Shown in pieces: positions 6,110 to 11,157 of a stretch of DNA of 11,157 nt (the stretch's first letter is position 1; each line of letters begins with the position of its first letter). This stretch comes from Campylobacteraceae bacterium. GTDB taxonomy: Bacteria; Campylobacterota; Campylobacteria; Campylobacterales; Sulfurovaceae. The notes beneath the pieces are model-generated. The model ran no database searches, had not been told where the DNA came from, and saw only the letters and a program-made list of their open reading frames with translations. The position numbers were made by a program, and so were the translations under genes. The stretch lies in assembly GCA_027079365.1 (NCBI GenBank), contig JALWVW010000342.1, positions 1 to 11,157 of the forward strand, written 5' to 3'.

Positions 6110-7564
6110 ATGAAATTTACAGATTTTAATCTGAGTGATACTATACAGCAAGCCATTTCCGATGCCGGATTCAAAGAACCAAGTCCAGTACAAAAAGAAG
6201 CGATTCCACTAATACTGGAGGGGTCTGACATCATTGCCCAAGCACAGACAGGCACAGGAAAAACTGCAGCATTCGGCCTGCCAATGCTCAGCCAGATGAA
6301 AGCGGACGGCTCTGTCGAGGGGCTGGTCATCGTCCCAACGCGTGAGCTTGCCATGCAGGTCAGTGATGAGCTCTACCGTTTTGGAAAACTCTCCGGACTC
6401 CGTACCGCTACAGTCTACGGGGGTACACCCTATGGCAAACAGATAGAACGCATCAAGCAAGCCTCTGTTGTCATCGCCACACCAGGCAGACTACAAGATC
6501 TTCTCATGAGTAAAAAAATTAAGATTGATCCCAAATTTGTGGTACTTGATGAAGCTGACGAGATGCTTGATATGGGCTTTTTAGACGAGATAAAAAATAT
6601 CTTTACTTTTCTTCCCAAAGAGAGACAAACTTTGATGTTCTCCGCTACGATGCCAAAAGCCATTCGAAAATTGGCACAAGAGATACTCAATGACCCAAAA
6701 ACTGTCGCCATCACCAAAGCAGAGAGCACCAACACTGATATCAGACAGCTCTATTATGTGGTCAATGACAGAGAGCGAGATGATGCATTGGTACGCCTCA
6801 TTGATTTTAAAAATCCCAGTAAAGCTATCGTTTTTTGTCGTATGAAAATGGAGGTAGACAGGCTTATTTCCCATCTAACCTCTCAAGGTTTCAAGGTAGG
6901 GGGGCTCCATGGTGATATGGAGCAAAAGCAGCGAGAGATTTCCATCAGAGGATTTAAAAACGGTGCAGTGGATATCTTCGTGGCAACAGATGTAGCGGCC
7001 AGAGGGCTGGATGTCAATGATGTCAGCCATGTATTCAATTACCATATCCCTTTCGACTCCGAAAGCTATGTACACAGAATAGGTAGAACAGGAAGAGCGG
7101 GAAAGAGTGGCGAAGCGATCACTTTAGTTAGCCCCAACGAACTACGAACCATCAAACGCATAGAGAAAGATGTGGGCACACAAATGGCTACAGAGGTCAT
7201 CCCCACCAAGCAGGAGCTTATCAAAAACAAAGAGAGCGATCTTCTCATGGAGATCGCCCAAACTACGATCACCAATGATGCGATTGAGATGGTCAAAACC
7301 CTCCAGCACGATCTTGATATCGTTACTATTGCACACCTTCTTGCTTCCATGGTCACACAGAACAACACCGTCTCAGGTAAAGACAAGATAGGCTTCGGCC
7401 TCGAAGAGATCAAGCGTCTTATCGAACGCATGCATCAAAACAGAGGCAGTGATAGAAACAGAAGCGGTAACCGCCGAAGACACAATAATAGTGGCTATAG
7501 AGGGGACAAAAACAGAAGCAACCGTCGCAAAAGTAACAGCGGGCACAGAGGAAAAAGAGACTAG
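6110..7564 (+). CDS. DEAD-box ATP-dependent RNA helicase, 484 aa
   Basis: An RNA-remodelling ATPase of the DeaD/CsdA-RhlE group, comparable in size and layout to RhpA of Helicobacter; such enzymes act in ribosome assembly, cold adaptation or RNA decay. Motifs: Q-motif with Phe6 and Gln28 (PSPVQKEAIP), I AQTGTGKT (45-52), Ia PTRELA, Ib TPGRL, II DEAD (147-150), III SAT (178-180), IV IVFCRMK, V ATDVAARGLD, VI HRIGRTGR (322-329). After the two RecA-like domains (to about 365) a helical extension leads to a basic Arg/Asn/Gly/Ser-rich tail at about 440-484, probably a disordered RNA-binding arm. The ribosome-binding site is weak (AAGAAG close to the ATG). It has its own promoter and converges on trpC with 9 bases between the stops. 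Which cellular RNA it acts on cannot be told. Confidence 0.95.
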   Translation: MKFTDFNLSDTIQQAISDAGFKEPSPVQKEAIPLILEGSDIIAQAQTGTGKTAAFGLPMLSQMKADGSVEGLVIVPTRELAMQVSDELYRFGKLSGLRTATVYGGTPYGKQIERIKQASVVIATPGRLQDLLMSKKIKIDPKFVVLDEADEMLDMGFLDEIKNIFTFLPKERQTLMFSATMPKAIRKLAQEILNDPKTVAITKAESTNTDIRQLYYVVNDRERDDALVRLIDFKNPSKAIVFCRMKMEVDRLISHLTSQGFKVGGLHGDMEQKQREISIRGFKNGAVDIFVATDVAARGLDVNDVSHVFNYHIPFDSESYVHRIGRTGRAGKSGEAITLVSPNELRTIKRIEKDVGTQMATEVIPTKQELIKNKESDLLMEIAQTTITNDAIEMVKTLQHDLDIVTIAHLLASMVTQNNTVSGKDKIGFGLEEIKRLIERMHQNRGSDRNRSGNRRRHNNSGYRGDKNRSNRRKSNSGHRGKRD

Positions 7565-7573
7565 CTTGCGGGC

Positions 7574-8371
7574 TTAGGTCTCACCATACTTTAGCTGCTT
7601 CAATGCAGTAGTAATATCATCCTGTCTCATAAGATGCTCGCCTACCAGGAAGGCATCTGCTCCTACTTTGCTCAGTTCCACCACCGTCTCATGATCATGG
7701 ATGCCACTCTCCGCAACAATGATTTTGCCATTGGGAATCAGTGGAATGAGTTTTTCACTAAGCTTCATATCCATTTCAAAGGTCTCAAGATTACGGTGGT
7801 TGATGCCAATAATATTGGCGCCAGCAAAGATTGCTTTAATCAAATCTGCCTTGTCATGGATCTCGACCAACACTTCCATCCCCAAGTGAAGGGCATACTG
7901 AAGCAGTTCTTTGAGCTCCTTTCGGGAAAGTGCTCTGGCGATCAGAAGTACATAGTCTGCACCATATACCAATGCTTCGACCAACTGATACTTGTCCACA
8001 ATAAAATCTTTACGGAGAAGGGGGATGTTGACATAGCGCCGTACCATCCCTAAATACTCTTTATCTCCTTGGAAGTAATGAGGCTCTGTCAGTATCGAAA
8101 GGGCATCTGCACCACCCCTTTCATAGGCTTGGGCGATTACCATAGGATCGAAATCTTCTCTTATGACACCCTTGCTTGGACTGGCTTTTTTAACCTCAGC
8201 AATAATGCGATAGGGATTCTCTTCTGTCGCCCGCAATGCTGTGATCACATCTTTTGGCATAAAAGGGTTATATGCCAAAGAACGCCCCAACCATTCTAGA
8301 GGGAACGCTACTTTTCGCTCCTCCAGATCTTCTCTTGTTTTCTTAATTATTTCGTCTAAGATATCTGCCAT
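7574..8371 (-). CDS. trpC: Indole-3-glycerol phosphate synthase TrpC, 265 aa
   Basis: Catalyses ring closure of carboxyphenylaminodeoxyribulose phosphate to indole-3-glycerol phosphate, with loss of CO2 and water, in tryptophan synthesis. A single (beta/alpha)8 barrel of normal length without a fused TrpF domain. Active-site residues are all present: Glu59 and Lys61 in AEVKKASPSKG, Lys121 in LLRKDFI, Glu170 in VLVEIHD, Asn191 in GINHRNLETF, Glu221 and Ser222 in VAESGI; phosphate-binding residues lie in ASPSKG and FLVGEHLM. No other trp gene is in the window, so it is apparently an isolated trpC. The start is the ATG at 8371, preceded only by a weak site (GGGCAG). It has its own candidate promoter in the 48-base gap behind the TPR gene and overlaps nothing. 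Confidence 0.96.
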   Translation of the reverse strand: MADILDEIIKKTREDLEERKVAFPLEWLGRSLAYNPFMPKDVITALRATEENPYRIIAEVKKASPSKGVIREDFDPMVIAQAYERGGADALSILTEPHYFQGDKEYLGMVRRYVNIPLLRKDFIVDKYQLVEALVYGADYVLLIARALSRKELKELLQYALHLGMEVLVEIHDKADLIKAIFAGANIIGINHRNLETFEMDMKLSEKLIPLIPNGKIIVAESGIHDHETVVELSKVGADAFLVGEHLMRQDDITTALKQLKYGET

Positions 8372-8398
8372 TGTCTGCCCATTGTCTAAAATTTTCGT

Positions 8399-8404
8399 AT
8401 TATA
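8399..8404 (-). promoter_or_regulatory. Candidate -10 box for trpC
   Basis: TATAAT on the minus strand (ATTATA on the plus) predicts a start near 8392 and a leader of about 20 bases. AAAATTTT (8388-8395) follows three bases after the -10, echoing the helicase promoter. No clear -35. The hexamer lies in the 48-base gap just after the upstream TPR gene, so trpC can probably be transcribed independently of it. Confidence 0.5.
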
Positions 8405-8419
8405 TCCAAATATAAAATA

Positions 8420-9697
8420 TTATTTCAGATAACACTTCCTTAGCAAATCCCAATGCATTTTGATCTCTTCTTCTCCGAGACCCTCTTTGGCAACTACCCG
8501 CTTCATCATTGTATAGGCTTTGGCACACATTCCTTTTTTGTAAAGTCCCCATGCCAGAGAGTCCAGATAGTAGGTATTGACGGGATCCTGCTCCAGTGCT
8601 TTTTTGACCAGTGCTATACCTCTGTCTATGTCAAGGTCATGATCGATCAGTGTATAGCCATAGTAGTTCAAATAAAGCGCATCTTTCAGCCCTTTGCGTA
8701 ATGCCTCCTCCAATAGTTCACGCATCTTTTTTAATGCCGAAGGATTGATGGCTCTGGACTGCTTGGCCTGCTCATAGACAAGCATACCCTCTTCTGCTAG
8801 CCATTTGGCATTTTGTGTTGTTTTGTAAAGCTTTTGTGCTGTTGCAATAGCTTTTTTATACCGTTTCTTCTCTTTGTAAAAACTAAAAAGTATCTCTTCA
8901 TTTCCCGGATTTTTCTCCAAAAAAGAGATAATACCATCAACATCATTGCGGTAAAGGGAAATCTCTATAATCTTTTGTAGAAAATATTTTTGTGAATCTT
9001 TTTGATAGAGCTTCTTATAAAGCTCTTCTACCTTTTTGAGATTCTTCTCTTTGGCATACAGTTCAATCAGCTTGAAGTAAATACCGATAGAGGCAGCTTC
9101 ATGCTGCTTGATGTGCGTATCCAGCAGCATGACTGCCTTGTCGGGTGCATGAAGGTTCTTTTCCAGGATATCTGAAAGCTGCAGAAGAATCTTCTCGTTC
9201 TCCTTTTTCTGATAGGCATTTCTGAGAAGATCGGCTGCTTCCTTGGGCTTGCCAAGCTCAAGCTTTAGAGAAGCCACAGCCATCTGATCCTCTATAGGCG
9301 CATCGACGGAGAGATACGCATCAGCAACATTCTCCGCATCTACCAGTGAACCCTGTTGGATATAGAGTGCCACAAGCATACGGTAGAGTGCCACATCTCT
9401 CTCCTGCGGGTGTGCGGTGACCCATTCTACCAGGCGATTGATAGCCTCAGTAGGATCACCTTTTTGTATCAAAGTATCCTTGGCTGCTTGAATAAGATAC
9501 TCTTTTTTGCCAGTCACACGATACAGTACCTCATACAATGTTTTGCTCTGAGAAAGCTTCCCAGCCTCTTCACTGAGCAGTGCCTTGATGATCAGCATAT
9601 CCTCCGTATCGTCAGAAGAAGCCATAGGAGAGACTGCATATGCCGCGGAAGTCATCATGATCCACGCAGGGATTGTTTTTATATAATTCCAGGACAC
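8420..9697 (-). CDS. Exported TPR-repeat protein, 425 aa
   Basis: Seen: an N-terminal secretion signal (Lys7, then IPAWIMMTSAAYA, likely cut near residue 21) with no lipobox cysteine, then helix-turn-helix repeats of TPR type through most of the chain. The C-terminal part (LYLNYYGYTLIDHDLDIDRG, then IALVKKALEQDPVNTYYLDSLAWGLYKKG) matches the best-conserved portion of a broad family of exported bacterial TPR proteins. Known: TPRs bind proteins. Inferred: a periplasmic scaffold; no enzymatic motif is visible and the partner is unknown. The start is GTG at 9697, with AGAGGTG 8 bases upstream. An in-frame stop lies just ahead, and the next start (ATG at 9658) would destroy the signal peptide. The reading frame overlaps the upstream cysteine-cluster gene by 19 bases, so translation is probably coupled. 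Confidence 0.82.
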   Translation of the reverse strand: MSWNYIKTIPAWIMMTSAAYAVSPMASSDDTEDMLIIKALLSEEAGKLSQSKTLYEVLYRVTGKKEYLIQAAKDTLIQKGDPTEAINRLVEWVTAHPQERDVALYRMLVALYIQQGSLVDAENVADAYLSVDAPIEDQMAVASLKLELGKPKEAADLLRNAYQKKENEKILLQLSDILEKNLHAPDKAVMLLDTHIKQHEAASIGIYFKLIELYAKEKNLKKVEELYKKLYQKDSQKYFLQKIIEISLYRNDVDGIISFLEKNPGNEEILFSFYKEKKRYKKAIATAQKLYKTTQNAKWLAEEGMLVYEQAKQSRAINPSALKKMRELLEEALRKGLKDALYLNYYGYTLIDHDLDIDRGIALVKKALEQDPVNTYYLDSLAWGLYKKGMCAKAYTMMKRVVAKEGLGEEEIKMHWDLLRKCYLK

Positions 9698-10053
9698 TCT
9701 TCTCTCACCTCTTTTTCATTTTGTTTAAACTGTTCCCAGAAGGGAAAGGTACGGCACTGTGATGGACGCACCGGATAGATACCGCAACGCTCTTTTTTCT
9801 CATCAAAAAAGATACAGGCATAGTCCTCTTCTCCCAACTGTTTTTCAGTCAGCGAATACCGATGTTTCACTTTACGCAGATACTTCACAGCAAAATCCTC
9901 TACTGTCATCTCCAGGTAGGCTGCCATATCAATGATCTCCTGATACTTTGCCCAGATATAGCCGCTCTCCCCCCGGCAACACTTCCCTCCACATGCTTCA
10001 CAGGCGGAAGGATCAAAACAATAGTCATACTCTGTATGTGATATGATATCCAC
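9679..10053 (-). CDS. YkgJ-family cysteine-cluster protein, 124 aa
   Basis: A small protein of the CxxCxxxCC family, annotated as a putative zinc- or iron-chelating domain. Nine cysteines are seen: Cys12, then CEACGGKCC (Cys18, 21, 25, 26), Cys80 in YACIFFD, Cys90 in RCGIYPVRP, Cys100 in SQCRTFPFW, and Cys120 in EECPGI; these are the hallmark positions. It has no signal peptide, so is probably cytoplasmic. Biochemical function is not established for the family; metal or Fe-S binding is inference from the cysteines. It starts with GTG at 10053, one base after the methyltransferase stop, with AAGGGG 9 bases upstream; no in-frame ATG exists inside to replace it. Its end overlaps the start of the TPR gene by 19 bases. 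The methyltransferase-YkgJ pairing suggests shared expression rather than proving a joint function. Confidence 0.88.
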   Translation of the reverse strand: MDIISHTEYDYCFDPSACEACGGKCCRGESGYIWAKYQEIIDMAAYLEMTVEDFAVKYLRKVKHRYSLTEKQLGEEDYACIFFDEKKERCGIYPVRPSQCRTFPFWEQFKQNEKEVREECPGII

Positions 10054-10054
10054 T

Positions 10055-10765
10055 TTACTTTACCCCTTTGTTAATGGCTGCTTTGATACTATGTGTATCT
10101 GCTTTTTCAAATGCCATTCTGGATGCCTCCAGATACTGACTTTCTTCATCAAATACAATCAACGGTGGCAATACCCTGGCCATAGATCTGGAGGTAGCTC
10201 TGGCTGCAATCATCACTATCTTTGCCTCTCTGTCCACCTTGGGATGGACAAAGCGCAACTGCTCCGGATTGAGCCCCTCACCCCTTAATACCTGCAATAC
10301 CCTGTCCACTTGCTTAGCATCATAGCAGAAGAGGAAATATCCCCTAGGTGCCAACAGGCGCTTGACAGAGCGTACCAGTACTTCGATAGGCATATGGTGG
10401 GCATAGCGGGCAATATTGAGATGGATATTCTCACTTTGCGTCACTCTGCTGTCATAAAAAGGAGGATTGGACACGATAGTCTCAAAGCGCTGATCGGTTT
10501 GATAGGTACCGATATCTCCCAGCACTGCCTCTACGCTCAACCCATTGATACTGAAATTATGCCTAGCGTAGGCAAGCATACTCTCCTGCTTGTCGATAAT
10601 GGTTGTCTTCAGGGCAAAATCTCTACTCAGCAGCAACGAAAGTATCCCTACTCCACATCCTATATCCAACAATCTTCCTTTTGGAGAAAATGTTGTGGCA
10701 AAGTCATAGAGAAATATGGAGTCGCTGTTGTAGCGATACCCCTCTTTGGGCTGATAGAGAAACAC
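10055..10765 (-). CDS. TrmN6-like tRNA1(Val) adenine(37)-N6-methyltransferase, 236 aa
   Basis: A Class I S-adenosylmethionine-dependent methyltransferase. Seen: the N-terminal YQPKEGYRYNSDSIFL element typical of the COG4123/TrmN6 group, SAM-binding motif I DIGCGVG (34-40), an acidic residue after the second strand (IIDKQ, Asp58), and the adenine-N6 catalytic motif NPPF (100-103), with SNPPFYDS very like SNPPYYQQ of E. coli TrmN6. The C-terminal VFDEESQYLEASRMAF resembles the family ending. Inferred substrate: A37 of tRNA-Val1; another adenine-N6 target cannot be excluded from sequence. The start is GTG at 10765, strongly supported by AAAAGGAG 4 bases upstream. It heads the three-gene minus-strand unit and diverges from bpt, sharing a 60-base regulatory gap. 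Confidence 0.8.
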   Translation of the reverse strand: MFLYQPKEGYRYNSDSIFLYDFATTFSPKGRLLDIGCGVGILSLLLSRDFALKTTIIDKQESMLAYARHNFSINGLSVEAVLGDIGTYQTDQRFETIVSNPPFYDSRVTQSENIHLNIARYAHHMPIEVLVRSVKRLLAPRGYFLFCYDAKQVDRVLQVLRGEGLNPEQLRFVHPKVDREAKIVMIAARATSRSMARVLPPLIVFDEESQYLEASRMAFEKADTHSIKAAINKGVK

Positions 10766-10795
10766 AATACTCCTTTTAAGGGCACCTTTTGTGTT

Positions 10796-10804
10796 ATCAT
10801 ATCA
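10796..10804 (-). promoter_or_regulatory. Candidate extended -10 promoter for the methyltransferase unit
   Basis: On the minus strand the bases read TGATATGAT, an extended -10 (TG-N-TATGAT). Transcription would begin near 10789, leaving a 24-base leader that contains the AAAAGGAG ribosome-binding site. The TGATA portion comes from one half of the palindrome at 10800-10815. Confidence 0.5.
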
Positions 10805-10815
10805 AAATTTTGATA
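10800..10815. repeat. 16-bp perfect palindrome in the divergent promoter region
   Basis: TATCAAAATTTTGATA reads the same on both strands. It covers the space between the two divergent -10 elements and supplies the TGATA of both. A palindrome without a spacer is more like a dimeric-regulator operator than a terminator. No T-run or GC stem accompanies it. Confidence 0.7.
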
Positions 10816-10819
10816 GAAT
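10811..10819 (+). promoter_or_regulatory. Candidate extended -10 promoter for bpt
   Basis: TGATAGAAT is an extended -10 (TG-N-TAGAAT). Its last base is only 6 bases before the bpt ATG at 10826, so the predicted start of transcription is at or within a base or two of the initiation codon. No Shine-Dalgarno sequence lies upstream of that ATG. Confidence 0.5.
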
Positions 10820-10825
10820 TTGCCT

Positions 10826-11157
10826 ATGAACAAAGTAAATACCCGACTTCATCCAGATTCGACTGATTTTTGCATGCTTGACTACCCCTGTGCCTATCTT
10901 CCGGGTAAACGTGTCAGGATGAACTACCGCCACATAGAGCATGCCAGTAAAGAGTTTGTCACTGCTGTCATCGATCGTGGTTGGCGTCGTTTTGGCAAAT
11001 ACTATTTTCACCCTATCTGCCAGGATTGTGGCGCCTGCAAAAGTCTCCGTATTCAGGTTGATACCTTCTCCCCCAGCAAATCCCAAAGACGTGTCATCAA
11101 AAAGAACAGAGAGACGGAGATTCTTATCCAGAGACCCTCTCTCAGCAAAGAGCATAT
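10826..11157 (+). CDS. bpt: Aspartate/glutamate leucyltransferase Bpt, N-terminal part, cut by the window edge
   Basis: Bpt transfers leucine from Leu-tRNA onto N-terminal Asp or Glu of proteins, creating N-degrons recognised by ClpS for ClpAP-type proteolysis. The first 110 codons are present and the gene continues beyond the window. Seen: the ATE_N domain, with Cys22 in YPCAYLPG, GWRRFGKYYFHP (52-63), the cysteine cluster CQDCGACKSLRI (65-76, CxxCxxC) and KSQRRVIKKN, all conserved positions. The layout resembles Campylobacter Bpt. Campylobacterota proteins of this group are often labelled arginyltransferase; leucyl transfer to Asp/Glu is the activity known for bacterial Bpt, and here is inferred. 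The start at 10826 is the first possible ATG after an in-frame TAG at 10814; a TTG at 10820 is less likely. No ribosome-binding site is visible. Confidence 0.9.
   Translation, partial: MNKVNTRLHPDSTDFCMLDYPCAYLPGKRVRMNYRHIEHASKEFVTAVIDRGWRRFGKYYFHPICQDCGACKSLRIQVDTFSPSKSQRRVIKKNRETEILIQRPSLSKEH

Noticed and set aside
7441..7561. Repeated AAACAGAAGC-type motifs at the end of the helicase gene
   Set aside because: They reflect the low-complexity Arg/Asn/Ser/Gly tail common in DEAD-box helicases, not a separate repeat element.
10802..11155. Minus-strand open frame of 117 codons opposite bpt
   Set aside because: The plus strand here encodes a clear Bpt N-terminal domain with the CxxCxxC cluster; the antisense frame has no recognisable motif and is a shadow.
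1..11157. Search for CRISPR arrays, insertion sequences, tRNA/rRNA genes or a defence island
   Set aside because: No regularly spaced repeats, transposase motifs, terminal repeats, tRNA-like folds or defence-type domains were seen; the genes are housekeeping.

Overview
The window looks like ordinary chromosome from a member of the Campylobacterota (Epsilonproteobacteria), perhaps a free-living Sulfurovum- or Sulfurimonas-like organism. The reasons are the moderately AT-rich composition, promoters recognisable mainly by their -10 element, tight gene packing, a Campylobacter-type Bpt N-terminus and a trpC apart from other trp genes. The genus is inference; I could not run a search. Nothing indicates a phage, plasmid, insertion sequence, CRISPR array or stable RNA gene.

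Layout. At 1-685 on the minus strand, a membrane-anchored TPR protein is followed by the first codons of a further gene. Diverging from it, on the plus strand, are a GatB/YqeY-domain protein (790-1236) and a complete branched-chain amino-acid ABC transporter, livK-livH-livM-livG-livF (1302-5940). The five liv genes make one periplasmic binding protein, two permeases and two ATPases. livH to livF are translationally packed (abutting or overlapping), whereas livK is set apart by a 133-base gap holding a strong hairpin and a second promoter. After a 169-base spacer comes a DEAD-box RNA helicase (6110-7564) with its own promoter. It converges on trpC (7574-8371, minus) with only 9 bases between the stop codons.

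Further right on the minus strand is a three-gene unit read from 10765 down to 8420: a TrmN6-like tRNA methyltransferase, a YkgJ-type cysteine-cluster protein and an exported TPR protein. They are 1 base apart or overlapping, and all three start with GTG. trpC lies downstream but appears to have its own promoter. The last gene, on the plus strand from 10826 and cut by the window end, is bpt (aspartate/glutamate leucyltransferase, N-degron pathway). It diverges from the methyltransferase.

The coding content is housekeeping: amino-acid uptake, tryptophan synthesis, RNA remodelling, tRNA modification and protein-turnover tagging. I found no convincing new multi-gene system. The unusual signal is in the intergenic DNA. 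A 16-bp perfect palindrome sits between two face-to-face extended -10 elements at the methyltransferase/bpt divergence, where bpt looks leaderless. The helicase -10 lies in the loop of an 11-bp perfect inverted repeat. The livH promoter is spanned by a 9-bp inverted repeat. The octamer AAAATTTT recurs at three promoters.
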